A stretch of DNA of 64,000 nt from Lantana camara. Its lineage: Eukaryota > Streptophyta > Magnoliopsida > Lamiales > Verbenaceae. The DNA is taken from assembly GCA_037501455.1 (NCBI GenBank), contig CM074865.1, forward strand, positions 1,995,001 to 2,059,000, given 5' to 3'. The notes under the pieces are model-generated. The model did not search any database. It saw nothing but the letters and a program-made list of their open reading frames with translations, and was not told where the DNA came from. The translations under genes and the position numbers were made by a program. Shown one piece after another: positions 1-11,980 of this stretch; position 1 is the stretch's first letter, and each line of letters starts with the position of its first letter.

Positions 1-591
1 ACACGCCCCTCATCTCACAGCCCTGGCGCAGGTTCCCCTCGGATTTGCCAGCCTCCAAGGCTCATGACAAACACGAGCGTGCGTCTCGCCCTCGTCATCA
101 ACCCAAAATGGCTCTCTGACACGCAGTACACACCCGCGCACCTGCCATTGTTGCCCGCCACCAACTTTTCATCAGTTTTTGCAGGAGATTCCTCCTAGGT
201 TTCTCCTCATCACGCCACGTGTGAGGGCAACATTAGATCAAGACCACACAGTGACAATTACCAAAGGGTCCCTGACCCTCAGCTATAAATAAGAGACTTC
301 ATCTCTCCCACTGTAAGCAATCTCTAATACTAGAACTCTGCATCTTTGCTTCATCCTCAATGATCATCTTCCTCGGTGAAGATCCTCATTGACTTGAGTT
401 TCGGAGAGCCAAACTGGGCATCACCCCCAGTTTTCCCATCTTGGCCTTCTGACCGCTTGTTTTGGTGTTTGTCCTAGCATGTTGAGCCCCATCTTTTCCA
501 GTGATATCTACCTGAGTTTCTTCCCCTGTTTCCCCACATCAAACAAATTGTAAAGTGATAGGAGTCTTGGCACCTCAGATTCAGACCCATC
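1..591 (+). repeat. Partial LTR, Tat/gypsy-like (3' part)
   Basis: The block has a TATA box (TATAAAT, 284-290), then a stretch resembling an LTR transcription start (an 'actgtaagcaatctc'-like segment near 311), then an 'attgacttgag...cggag' segment near 388-405. In my memory this order is typical of the R-U5 part of Tat-lineage gypsy LTRs. It ends near a CA at about 590, just before an AT repeat. The left part lies outside the window, so neither its other end nor a partner LTR can be seen. No ORF is supported here. Confidence 0.45.
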
Positions 592-603
592 AAATATATT
601 TTA

Positions 604-657
<54 letters not shown>
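604..657. repeat. (TA)n microsatellite
   Basis: About 50 bp of uninterrupted TA dinucleotide, followed by AT-rich DNA to about 955 with no gene seen. Confidence 0.95.
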
Positions 658-659
<2 letters not shown>

Positions 660-1513
660 ATCACAAACTCACTCTCACACACACATATATAGTACATATA
701 ATAACTGTCATATATATAACACATTCGATGTAAAATAGTAATTATATATTTACATGTGAAAATATATTATTGCTCAAAATAAAAATTTTAAATATATATT
801 TAATATATAAATATTTTTAATTAATTTTCTATTAATTAAGTGGATTATATATTAATTATACAACCACCTAATTAAGTAATTAATTAATCTTTAATTAGGA
901 TTAATTAATTTAATTAGAGGGAGAGAATTTCGGGAAAGCTTGAAAAAGAACTGGAAATGAATTGCAGATGTTGGTTTCAAAATAATGCCTGAAGCCCCAT
1001 TTATAGCCACAGAAATGAGGACTTCTGCTACATTTTTGCATTTTTGGCATGCAAGCAAAGCACCAAGGGCCAATCGGAGGACGCCACGTGGTAGATTGGG
1101 CTCCAATGAGTTCAACTGCGTTGACCACGCATGGATCGGCCCACGCACACACCCCCACGAGCCACCAGAAGGTGCAACATATGCATGGCACGCGTGGGGC
1201 TCACGCCTGTACGTGGAATTGCCACATGGCCGACCCGGCTGGTCGGGCCAGTGGTTCAACACCTTGAACCAGGTCCAGTTCGGCTTGGTCTGGTCTGGCG
1301 GTTCAGCAACGTGGCTCATCCATGATGTGACACGTGTCCGGGTCGGTCTACATTGGACTGACCCTATCCGACGCGCATCCGAACCCGTGTCCTGACTGGT
1401 TTGCCCAGATCTGATCCTGGTCATTGATCCGCGAGACTTGGCAGTCCACGTGTCGCGCCATACGGCGCCCAGCCAGTGCCACTTGGCACCTGACTCGTCA
1501 TCACCTGCCACAT

Positions 1514-1570
<57 letters not shown>

Positions 1571-2537
1571 ATTTCGGGCATTTCCAACGGTTTGGAATTT
1601 AATTTATTTTCTCAAAATAAATCTTTTGTCTATTTTCAAACACTTTGAAAATTTATTTCTCTCTCTCTTTTTAATATTTTCTCTTTGGTCTTCATTGGGG
1701 CTTGTAGGGGGACCTGCAGGACTAATCAATTTTAGCTTCAAACGGGGTCAATCTGTTACCATTTCATGACAATAATTGGTTACCATTTAATAATATTTAA
1801 TTCCACTAAATACATATTGTTGCAGTCTAAACTTAATTAAATTATTCACGAATTTCTCGATCTAGAATAATTTTGCATTTTACTCCTTTGTACAGATATC
1901 CATGAAAAATAAATCAATACTACTACATTTATTTTTCAATTCCAAAATGAAATTTCTTGATTCGCCTTAAGTCCAAATCCCCCGTATGTGAAACACATTC
2001 AACATACAACTTCGGTGACGCACACACGAAGTACTTTGGCCAAAGTTTTAATTTGAACTTTTGCAAATCTATTTCAGGGATATCTTTTAACCTTCCAGCA
2101 AAGCCACAGATTCCTCGATCAATATTTCTCTTTAGCATATTTCATGCAATCATCGAACGTACAAGGTATCTGGCCTCACTTCTGAGTACATCACAGTGAT
2201 TAACACTACATGCCTAAAGTAGAAACACTACCAGGATTAAGAGTCCAATGCTTTTCGAGATTTTTGTTCATTTTAGATAGCAGTATAAAACGAACAATGT
2301 CAGTGGTCTAGTTCGATGTTTCCAATCTCATTGAAAATCATCAATGTGTTATAATTGGAAACTTCATTTTTCCATGACGAAAGACTAATCATCTTATATA
2401 ACACATTATAGTCTTGATCAGAACGTTTTCTTATCATACCGACTAGAACTTTAATGACACGTGATTTTTGGTATTTAAAGTCTTTTCCTATGAAACATAT
2501 TTCATATAAAAATACCATCACACGTCATTATTAAATA
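658..2537. other. Intergenic; GC-rich island 960-1510 and second (TA)n tract
   Basis: 658-955 is AT-rich. 960-1510 is sharply more GC-rich than its surroundings and holds many CACGTG/ACGTGT-type words; it is followed directly by a (TA)n tract at about 1516-1563. Overlapping ORFs on both strands of the island (up to 206 codons) look like consequences of base composition, and I recognise no domain in them. 1564-2537 is AT-rich unique-looking DNA without a recognisable gene. The island may be part of an LTR, but I found no partner copy in the window. Confidence 0.5.
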
Positions 2538-2884
2538 TGTAAAATACTTATAACTTGCTATTTGTGGTGGATCTAAATTATATCTGGATCTGATAAACTT
2601 ATGGTGCGACCCGAAAAGGAGAAAATAAAATTAGTATTGGGCTATAAGCTTAGAAACTGATTTTATTCTTGTTGGGTTGGGAAACACAAGGAGTTTATTA
2701 AATTGGGGGAAACCTAAGTTGGATGTAATGTAATTTGTATCATCTTTCTTCATAGTGAAAAACTCTCTTTGTTCTTGTCCGAGGACGAAGGCTTTACCGA
2801 ACCTCGTTAAATCTTGTGTTGTTATTTCTGTTCCGTGCTTTGAGTGCGTTCGTGCAAGATAGATTATTGCGTTGTTTGCTAACA
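2538..2884 (+). repeat. 5' LTR of copia element 1
   Basis: Begins TGTAAAATAC and ends CTAACA; matches 8443-8784 with scattered differences. The first ~25 bp are diverged, so the left boundary is aligned rather than exact. The primer binding site starts at about 2887. Confidence 0.7.
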
Positions 2885-2930
2885 ATTGGTATCAAGAGCT
2901 TGGTTATTCTGCACTTAACCCAGGGTTAAG

Positions 2931-3434
2931 ATGACATCTTCTTCTTCTGCAGAGTATGAAGTCGAGAAATTTAATGGGGGATCTAGTTTCAGTCTCTGGA
3001 AGATTAGAATGAGATTGTCCCTAAATTTACAAGGATTATGGAAGGCAATTGAGGAGAAGTTTCCTGAAGACACAAAGGAGACGGAGAAGACTGAGTTGAA
3101 GGAGAGGGCATTAAGTGTGATTTTTATGAGTGTCACTGATAGCGTTCTTCGTGAGATTGCTGATGAAGATTCCGCAGCAAAGGCGTGGAACAAGATGGAG
3201 GAATTGCATTCCGCGAAATCGCTGACAAGTCACCTCTACCTGAAAAAGAGGTTGTATAATCTCCAGATGAATGAAGGTACACCTATTAGATCCCACATTG
3301 ACGAATTTAATTCGATAATCATGAACCTAAAGAATATTGATAGTTTAATTGATAATGAGGATCAATCCTTGATTATGCTATGCTCGTTACCACCATCTTA
3401 TGAGACTTTTGTTGATACTCTGTTGTATGGGAAA
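2931..3434 (+). pseudogene. Copia gag, 5' part (split by insertion)
   Basis: The reading frame starts at ATG 2931 and gives a copia gag N-terminal and UBN2-type region (motifs EVEKFNGGSSFSLWKIRM, MEELHSAKSLTSHLYLKKRL). The frame is open until the gypsy LTR begins at 3435. The reading resumes at about 6822 in the correct phase: the residues just left and right of the inserted element make a normal copia gag when read across. The remainder of gag is therefore in the 6817-7130 segment. Confidence 0.85.
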
Positions 3435-4084
3435 TGTAACAGCCCGACTTTTCGACCGTACAGGTATGATGTCACGAGTGTGCTAAGTGCACATTTAATT
3501 AATTAAGTATGCAATTATGTGATTTATTTGAATATTTGAACATTTGTAATAAGCCTTATGTTTAAAATTTTGAACGTTTTATACTTTTTTTAGCTCGTTT
3601 TTAATCCGTTTAACTCCGTTTTCAATTCCGACTTTTGTGACAACTTGCTATGCATGAAATATTTGAATTATAAATGAGTTTATATGCTTTAAACGTGTTT
3701 TAGAACTTGTTTAGTTGAGTTTTTATTTGTTTTGGTGTAACGGAACTAAAAGGGGGCTAAAGAGCAGTTAGCGCACCTTGGGTTCCGGGCGGCGTAACTT
3801 GAGCTCGGGAATTCGGATTTGAATTTCGACACCACCTTGGACTCGTTTCTACAATTCGGGTCCAATGGAACAAACCTTGTATTTTTTTAAGCTCATTTGA
3901 ACCTCCAAAATTTTACCGAACCGAGCCTGGGGCATCTATTTGAGGGTCTAGACCGTCTAGCTTAGGTGTGGCTTTTGTGTGTCTCCCGTTCGCTAGTGCT
4001 TGGTGGGTGTATGGATTCTCCATTTTGTTACACACGTCGGGCTCTAGTGCGGGGGATGTGGCTCCCACCGCTTGGGGTGCTACA
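3435..4084 (+). repeat. 5' LTR of nested gypsy-like element
   Basis: 650 bp, TGTAACAGCC to TGCTACA. It carries a single copy of the ~178-bp segment that is duplicated in the partner LTR. The primer site begins 8 bp downstream of its end. Confidence 0.85.
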
Positions 4085-4298
4085 TCCTAAAGTGGTATCA
4101 GAGCTCCAGGTTGCAAAACCAGAGTTCTTGTGTCGTGTCGAGTCTGTCTAGGTCATTCAGCTTAGGAATATGTGTGTTGTTTGCACTCACTTTCACTTTA
4201 ACGTGACTTATGTGCTCTCAATTGTATTAATTATTCACATGAACATGCACTTAACCCCTCCATACATAGATATATTCCTCGATTTATGCATTTTCAAG

Positions 4299-5245
4299 AT
4301 GCCACCTCGATACCGAGATGAGACCAAGAGTAATCTTTGGCTCATGATAAGCCTCCGCCACTATCATTCAGCGCGAAGAACCTTGTTCAAACCTTGTTAG
4401 ATCAATTTCAACGAAACCAACACCACTGTGGGAAGAACAAGTCTCTTCGGCCATAGAGAGTTCCGAACCAACAAAACTCTCCGAAACGGTTTGGAGATGA
4501 TGATATTAAGCCCGGGAAAATGGGTTTCCGAGATTCATGGATAAATGAAAATTATCCGGGAACATCACAAGAAAAAAGGTGATTTGCACTTCCTGTTAAT
4601 TCGAGACCAAGCTTCCGAATTACTTGAGGAAGTGAGAACAAAGTTAAAGAAGCTGGAAAGAGTCCATTTAAAAGCATTTCGTCTGGGAATTCCACAACGG
4701 GTGCATTCCTATCAGTGCAAGAATAAGAAGATTTTAAGAATTTCTCAATTACATAGAAAGCATGAATAAGGCGGATGACTTTATATTAGAGCTTGAGAGA
4801 TCGGGTTCTTAGGCTACACGATACGTCGACAACTATCAACTTGAAGCCCTGAATTTTATGCAAGGATTCAAGAATGATATTCAACAAGCCCTCCAAGCTT
4901 CGACGGTAAACCCTTTAGTCCGAGGTTATGAGAAAGGTAAATTAAGATAGGATGTATGAGCAACGGTTGAAGTTTCGCACCTCTTCTTTAGGACAAGTAT
5001 CCAGTTCAAATTTGAGTTCGAGCAAGAGCCCGTGTCGCGAGATGAGTTCCCAATTTGCAAACCTTGACGATTCCAAGATGTTTACAACACCAAGACCAAG
5101 AAGCTTCCACTACCGAATGTGGTTTGGGTGCCCATCCTACCGAAACCAATTTGTTGCTTCTATTGCCGAGATTCGAATCATACAGAAGAGGCTCGTGAGA
5201 AGAATTCAAATTTATGTTTCAAGTGTGAGAGTTAGGACATGAAGG
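4299..5245 (+). pseudogene. Degenerate gypsy gag remnant
   Basis: The reading begins MPPRYRDETK, a chromovirus-like gag start, but the frame breaks repeatedly. Short ORFs at 4545-4769 and 4952-5242 hold fragments. Near 5215 a CFKC motif is followed by a stop and then a GHE in another frame, which is a broken CCHC zinc knuckle. No protease, reverse transcriptase or integrase follows before the 3' LTR. It is either a gag-only non-autonomous element or an internal deletion; the sequence alone does not decide. Confidence 0.6.
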
Positions 5246-5988
5246 AAAATAACTTGACCGAAGAATAAGAATCCGAGGCCTTTGAACGTTGTGACTCCAT
5301 GATCCCGGTTCCAGCCTGAGCCGATGCTCTATAAAGAAAAGAAGTTGATGCCCAAACTTGACACTACCTTCAAGGTGAAAGGTACACTAAGCATTCATGG
5401 CACCTAGTTCACGTATTATTTAATTTTTTGGGGTAACCCAACTTCTTTGTTGTTGCCTACTTGTCTCTTTTGTGCGTTTGTCCATTACTTGCGTGTGGTA
5501 TTCTTTCTCCCCGTATTGTTTGTGCTTGTTGCCTGTTGTTGTTTAGTTGTCCTGGGAGACGACTTTGAGTGTACATGTGCTCTAGCCCTAAGGTAAGTCG
5601 AGGGTTGTACTTCTGTCGAGCTTTTAAGCTGATTCAACAACCGCGAGAAGGTGCGAGTGGTGGAAGTCTAGTGCCTACACCATTCATGTATCTCTGAGCT
5701 CTTAAGTTAACTTGAAATGAATCAAACGATGAGTGATGAATCTCGTTTAGACCCTTTCATCGTGCGAGACAAATCGAGCTGCTCCTAGCTGGAACCAAGT
5801 CTGTGAAGGAGCCCTCCATCAACACTCCAAAGAAGAAATCAAACCCCTTGTGCTAGAAGACCTTTCTGGGCTAATCCTTGTCGAGACGTCATGAACCTTG
5901 AACATGGGATGAATACGGGAAGTCGCTCTTGCTAGAAACTCAAGCGGTGAGGATATGAGGACAAATCATTTTTTTAAGTGGGAAAGGT

Positions 5989-6816
5989 TGTAACACCCCG
6001 ACTTTTCGGCCATACAGGTATGACGTCACGAGCTAAGTGCGCATTTAATTAATTAAGTATGCAATTATGTGATTTATTTGAATATTTGTAATATGCCTTA
6101 TGTTTAAAATTTTGAACCTTTTATAATTTTTTTAACTCGTTTTTAATCCGTTTATATCCGTTTTCAATTCCGATTTTTGTGACAACTTTTTTGTGCATGA
6201 CATTTGTGAATTATAAACACATTTAATTAATTAAGTATGCAATTATGTGATTTATTTGGATATTTGTAATATGCCTTATTTTTAAAATTTTGAACCTTTT
6301 ATACCTTTTTTAACTCGTTTTTAATCCGTTTATCTCCGTTTTCAATTCCGATTTTTGTGACAACTTGTTATGCATGAAATATGTGAATTATAAATATGCT
6401 TATATGCTTTAAACGTGTTTTAGAACTTGTTTAGTTAAGTTTTTATTTGTTTTGGTGTAACGGAACTTAAAGGGGGCTAAAGAATATTTGTTTTGGTTTT
6501 CATTAGTTTTCAATTCCGGGTGGCGTAACTTGAGTTCGAGAATTCGAATTCGAATTCCGATACTACCGTTGGACTCATTTCGATGATTCGAGTCCAATGG
6601 AATAAGCCTTGTATTTTTCTAAGACCATTTGAACCTCCAAAATTTTGATGAATTTAGCCTCATGCGCTCTGTTTAAGGGTCTAGTCCGCCTAGCTTAGGT
6701 GTGGTTTTGTTTATCTCCCATTCGCTAATACTTGGTGGGTGTACAGATTCTCCATTTAGTTACATGTGTCGGGCTCTAGTGCGGGGGATGTGGTGCCCAC
6801 CGCTTGGGGTGCTATA
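5989..6816 (+). repeat. 3' LTR of nested gypsy-like element, with internal tandem duplication
   Basis: 828 bp. A unit of about 178 bp (6042-6219, beginning 'catttaattaattaag') is repeated at 6220-6397 with a few substitutions; the 5' LTR has it once. The two LTRs of one element are identical at insertion, so the duplication most likely arose afterwards. Confidence 0.85.
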
Positions 6817-8460
6817 GAAAAGATAGTTTTTTACTGGATGATGTCAGTAATGGTCTAAAGTCAAAAGAGTTGAAAAAGAGTGTTCAGAAGACAGAACAGA
6901 AGGTGAGGGTTTGGTGTGTAGGGGAAGAACATAAATAAGAGATTCTTATAAAATAAAATCTAAGGCTAGATCGAAGTCTAGAATAAAGAAACTACGTTGT
7001 TTTGAGTGTGGGGAGCAGGGTCACCTTAGGAGAGATTGTCCTAAGTTGGAGGAGAAGAAGGGAAAGCAGAAGGAAAATTCTGCTAACATTGTTGACAGTT
7101 TTGATTCTGACAATAATGACGCTGCAGGAGAGGTATTGTCTATGAGTTCAAATCATGCGCAGAACTCTTGGGTTCTTAATTTTGGTGCAACTTTTCATAT
7201 GTGTCCTTACGAATAGTGGTTTGCAACTTACAAACAGATGAGTGTTGGCATCGAGTCCAGTGGCTTTTAAGAATGTTTGACAGCATTGTTAGAAGCATTG
7301 AGTGTTGGCATGTTCCTCAGATTAGGAGGAATTTAATTTCTCTTTCAACTTTGGACGATCAAGAATTTAAGTGCCATTCAGAAAATGGAATTCTTAAAGT
7401 GTGTAAAGGCTCTATGATACTCATGAAGGGTAAGATGGAATCTAGACTGTATTAGCTTTAGGGGAGCATGGTTGAAGAGGAAGCTGTTGTAGCTTCAAGT
7501 AGTAATAATCAGAATCAGTCTCAATTGTGGCACTTACGACTTAGTTACATGAGTGATAATGGACTGTCGAATTTGAACAAGTAGAATTTGTTGGACAAGT
7601 ACAAGAGTGAAATTTTAGAGTTTTGTTAACATTGCGTGATTGGAAAACAAACTAGAGTAAAGTTCAGTAAGAATGCAGTGCACAACACCAAGGAGAAGCT
7701 GGACTACATTCATTCAGATTTGTGGGGTCCAAGCAGAATTGCTTCAAAGAGTGGTGTTAGGTACTTTATGACTTTGATCGATGATTATTCTAGAATGGTG
7801 TGGGTGTATTTTTTGAAAAATAAAGATGAAGCATTTCCAACATTTGTTAAGTGGAAGACGATGGTTGAAAGGCATACTGAAAGAAAAGTGATGCGTCTCC
7901 GGACTGACAATGAGTTGGAATTTTGCAATTCTAAATTCAATGACTTCTACAGCACGGAGGGCATAGTAAGACACCGCACTTGCGTAGGCACACCACAACA
8001 AAATGGTGTTGCAGAACGGATGAACATAACGCTTTATGATCGAGCATGAAGCATGCTCTCACATTCGGGTGTGAGCAAAGACTTATGGACTGAAGCAATC
8101 AACACAACTTGTCATTTGGTCAACAGGTCTCCATCTACAACTACTGAGTTCAAAACTCCTTTTAAGGTATGGTCTGATTCACCTGCTAATTATTCAAATT
8201 TTAAAATATTTGGTTGTCCTGCTTATGTTCATGTGAAGGATGGTAAACTTGAACCGAAGGCAAAGAAGTGCATATTTCTAGGATATGCATTTGGAGTGAA
8301 AGGTTACAGGTTGTGGTGCACAGATGAGAATTCTCCAGGATTTATTATCAGCAGGGATGTGACATTTAACGAGAGCTGTGTGCAAGGCAGAGTTTTTTTC
8401 ATTTTCTTGTTGAAGAAGAGAATTCAAGCCAAGGGGAAGATTTGTTATTTTTTGTCTTGA
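6817..8460 (+). pseudogene. Copia gag 3' end, protease and integrase remnants
   Basis: In order: the gag remainder, a CCHC zinc knuckle (CFECGEQGHLRRDC, about 6998-7039), a protease whose active-site region reads NFGA instead of DSGA (about 7175), a GAG-pre-integrase remnant with stops (about 7520-7640), and an integrase core (7636-8460) that keeps an HSD, an RTDN and a QQNGVAERMN segment, so its D, D and E are visible. Several in-frame stops and one frame change make it non-functional. The polyprotein ends without reverse transcriptase or RNase H. Confidence 0.85.
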
Positions 8461-8784
8461 ATTTTTTGGTGGATCCAAATTATATCTGGATCTGATAAAC
8501 TTATGGTGTGACCGAAAAGGAGAAAATAAAATTAGTGCTGGGCTATGAGCTTAGAAACTGATTTTATTCTTGTTGGGTTGGGAAACACAAGAAGTTTATT
8601 AGTTTGCGGGAAACCTAATTTGAATGTAATGTACTTTGTATCATATTTCTTCATAGTGAAAAACTCTCTCTATTCTTGCCCGAGGACGTAGGCTTTGCCG
8701 AACCTCCTTAAATATTGTGTAGTTATTTCTGTTTCGTGCTTTAAGTGTGTTCGTGCAAAATAGATTGTTGCGTTATTTGCTAAC
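8443..8784 (+). repeat. 3' LTR of copia element 1
   Basis: Begins TGTTATTTTT after a purine tract and ends GCTAACA; partner of 2538-2884. The DNA to its right (8785-8929) is AT-rich, with no feature seen before the Athila target duplication. Confidence 0.75.
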
Positions 8785-8934
8785 AGAATTGATATAAGTG
8801 TTAATCAACGTGTTAATTGATATTGATATATAAATATGAAGTAAAATTAGTAAAATAATGGGTATAAGTGTTTTGTTAATTATAATTACATAGTTTCCAT
8901 AAAAAAAATATTTTAAAAGAATTTTTAATGGTGT

Positions 8935-10451
8935 TGATAGACAAATCTTGAACCCAAGTGTAAGTTCTAAATTCGATTGCAACACTTAAGGTATCGTATC
9001 CACAGGGAAGGGAACTCAACAACCACTTCTATGACTATTTCTAATCTAGAGACCGAACAAGATTGACAGTGTTGTACTATACTACTATAACGAAATTAAA
9101 CTAAGCAATAAGTAATCAATCACACGAGCTAACAAATAAAAATCAAGATTAAACCACTTAATTAAAGCAGGTCGGGGAGTAAATCATATGCCCTTCAGTG
9201 ATCAAATCAATACTCAAGTACGGATGTATGATTCTTCAACCTAATCACAATTTTATACCTAGCTTCTCTCAAAGACTAGATGTCTAATTAATCAAGCCAA
9301 GTGTTGTTCTCACAATCACTTAGTAACCAAATTAATCGAATAAAGCAAGATTAGTGTATTTAAAACCTAGCGGCTTGGCATGGAATTCTAAATACGTGTT
9401 GTAGAAATTAGGCTTAAATTTCTTTAAGCCCAAAAAGTCTAAGTTTTGGAAAACAATCACAATTATCCTCAATCTCTCGATTATCGGATAATTTACACTA
9501 TGTTCATGGATGGCCAATCCACTCCCAATCTACTCAATTCCGTTTTCCTAACAAAGAATCACACGAATTAACTCAAGCATTAACTCAAACACCTTAGATG
9601 CATAATCCTTACCCCCTAACCCTAGGAGATTAGTTCCTCATAATAGACTCAAAACTCATTAAAATCAAAGGAATTGCATTCAAAACATTCATGTCTAACA
9701 TAACCATCAAGCCGGAATTAATACTTCTGAAATTCTAACCTAATTATCAAAACGAATCTAAAGCAATAAAACTAACTATCCTAGAATTTAAAAACCAAAG
9801 CTTGAGGAATTAGTTTGATAGAAAAGCAGTAAATAAAACCAAATTGATCAAGTCTTGTGATTTGATTGAATCTTCAACTCTATGTCTTCGTGTTTCTTCC
9901 TTCTCCGATTATTCTTGAACTTCTGGGAAGCTATCTGTCCAAAAGCTCCCAAATTCCGCCTCAAAACCGTGTATAAATAGAAGTCCTTAACCCAGCTCCG
10001 CCATGTGACACGGGCGTACAGAGCCCATGCACAAAAATGTGACACCCCCGTGTCACATTTAAAAAACGTACTCGCGCTTTTCTTCTTGACACGGGGGTGT
10101 CAAGAGTTGTTCTTCTGAATGACACGGGGGTGCAGAAGCTGCCAGGCCTCTCTGTACCGAGACACGGGGGTGTCGAAGATTGCTCTATGTTGGTGACACG
10201 GGCGTGTCACCATCTGGAATCCGAGGGTCACTTCTGTACTGAGACATGGGGGTGTCTCAGTTTACTCTTCCCGTGTCCCCTAGAATTTCTCGTTTTTCGC
10301 CTTTTATTGCATGGTTTTGCTTCTATTTTGTCTCTTCAACTCCAAGGTGAAAGGTACCTAAAAGGGAGCATAAATCGCATTATAAGTTCTTAAAACTACT
10401 TGAATTTAACTCAAATTGCCCTACAAATCCATGCAAAAACCCGATACACCA
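8935..10451 (-). repeat. 3' LTR of Athila element
   Basis: 1517 bp, partner of 20042-21570. Around 10005-10290 it holds seven or eight copies of a quasi-palindrome of the form GACACGGG(G/C)GTGTC about 35-45 bp apart. Confidence 0.93.
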
Positions 10452-11980
10452 AACTCCCCCAAACTTGAATATTGCTCGTCCTCGAACAATCGAGAAAATT
10501 ACATCAAACCAACCTCAAAATCAATCTCTCAACAGGGCAATTCTCAGAATTTCACTTAAGCAAGTCAAGCCTATCAAACACATTACAATCAAGCACAAGA
10601 ATCAACACAATAATGTACAACGGTTAGAATACCAAACTAATGATTCATTCCTAAATACCAATGGTAGACTTCGGAAAACATTCTTCGCACCTATCTCCAC
10701 TAATGGAATTAAGCCAGAATTAAGGATCGGAAGGTCTTTCGAGGCTTGTAATGTGGGCCCGAGGTCAAGGTTATGGAATTTTTAGTATAGTAGTGACTCA
10801 ACACACCTAGCTCACCCATTCAAATCTCCTCGGTCGCCATCTTTGTCTTTCCCCGTCAAACTTCCCCAAACTTAGACCTAGTCTAAGTTTGTCACATGCA
10901 GACAGTCTAAGAGTTTCTTCTGTTTCAAATCTACTCAATCACTTTTTTTTTTTTTTTTTCCTGTCTACTTATTGCTTTACACAACTCGTTCTTTTACTAC
11001 TTCCTTTTGAATTCTTCTTTTCTTTCAGCATCTAAGATTATCTCTTATTTCTTCTCTTAGCTTTTCATCAGGAATTTAGCAACATCTTCAATCGATTCAA
11101 ACGAGTGAGCAAAGTGTGACTCTAGGGTACGTTTATGGTGTTGTGCCTGTGGCTTATAATGTGGCTACAAAAATTTAATGGCACAACACTTAGGCTCAGC
11201 GGGGTCAACATGATTTCGTTCTTTAGTAAAAATGGCTCAATTGCGAGGCTACCTCCGACATGAATGCCTAAGTCATCTCCCTAACTCTTTGTCAATTCAA
11301 AATTTCGCCTCAATAGGACTAAAATGCATCCTAATCCACTTCTCAGTATTATTCAAGAATTACTAACTCAACATCCTAAACTAAGTACATGACCTTGTTC
11401 AATTGTGCACAAAAATAAGGATATCCCACCATTCCAAAGTATCAATACTCACACCTAACTTCATGCATTCGACTAGCCTAACTCACTTTGGCAAAAGTTC
11501 CAACAATCAAACCTCATCGAAAAATTTAAAATTTTGGCTTATTTTCAGCAATCATCGTTTCATTCTCAAAGATATCACAATACAAAGTAAATAAATCCCC
11601 CCCAATGCATCTACCTATGCAAAATATTAGCAATATACTCCAAAACTTTTTACCCCTCTCCCCCAAACTTAAACCATGCAATGTCCTCATGCATAAAAGA
11701 AAAAGAACGAGGGCAAAAAAGAAAACTCCCTCAATACAGCGAAAAACCCGGCAACAAGTTATTCATCAAGCCTAACCTGCACTTAAACGACTAAAACACG
11801 GAGCATAAGCTAAGCAAAGCAAATGATAATCAACATGCAATTAACAAGAAATCCCTGTCGTCAAGTACCTACTATAACCATAACAATAGTTAGCACAGTG
11901 CGAATAGTTAGGTTAGACTGGTGAAATATATTATCATACAGACCAAAGCAAGAAAAACAGGAAGCTAGAAAAGAACCCAA
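10452..11980 (-). other. Non-coding 3' region of Athila element
   Basis: No supported ORF. A polypurine tract (minus-strand reading of 10452-10470) abuts the 3' LTR. Blocks of this region recur in the other Athila-like element (53326-54650), for example the segments near 10690/53603, 10750/53670 and 11138-11210/54081-54160. It is a conserved non-coding 3' region of the family and contains pyrimidine-rich runs on the plus strand near 10937. Confidence 0.75.
11138..11189 (-). other. Conserved stem-loop in Athila 3' region
   Basis: A perfect 10-bp inverted repeat (GTGTTGTGCC at 11138-11147 and its complement at 11180-11189) encloses a 32-nt loop. The homologous site in the other Athila-like element (54081-54132) also has a 10-bp stem and a 32-nt loop, with one compensating base-pair change. 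The role is unknown. Confidence 0.6.

Larger units (their letters stand above)
3435..6816 (+). mobile_element. Non-autonomous gypsy-like LTR element nested in copia gag
   Basis: LTRs of 650 bp (3435-4084) and 828 bp (5989-6816) start TGTAACA and end TGCTACA/TGCTATA. A primer site TGGTATCAGAGC lies at 4093-4104 and a purine tract (about 5976-5988) precedes the 3' LTR. The flanking 5-mers GGAAA (3430-3434) and GAAAA (6817-6821) are a target duplication with one change. The 1.9 kb interior has gag-like remnants only (a start at 4299 reading MPPRYRDETK and a zinc-knuckle remnant near 5215) and no pol. The LTR termini resemble Del/Tekay chromoviruses; that assignment is from memory. Confidence 0.85.
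2538..8784 (+). mobile_element. Ty1/copia element 1 (decayed, RT deleted, interrupted)
   Basis: Two LTRs of about 345 bp (2538-2884 and 8443-8784) flank gag, protease and integrase remnants on the plus strand. The primer site TGGTATCAAGAGC follows the 5' LTR, as is usual for initiator-Met-primed copia elements. A purine-rich tract (8431-8440) precedes the 3' LTR. Reverse transcriptase and RNase H are absent: the integrase C-terminal region runs almost straight into the 3' LTR. The gag is split by the gypsy element at 3435-6816. No clean target duplication is seen, and the LTRs differ by many substitutions, so this is an old copy. Confidence 0.85.

Noticed and set aside
891..1511. 206-codon minus-strand ORF and overlapping plus-strand ORFs (985-1395, 1049-1267)
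   Set aside because: All lie in the GC-rich island where stops are rare by composition. No domain, no codon pattern distinguishing one frame, no start context.
10097..10393. 98-codon plus-strand ORF, related at 21203-21469
   Set aside because: Runs through the palindrome array of the Athila LTR on the antisense strand; no domain.
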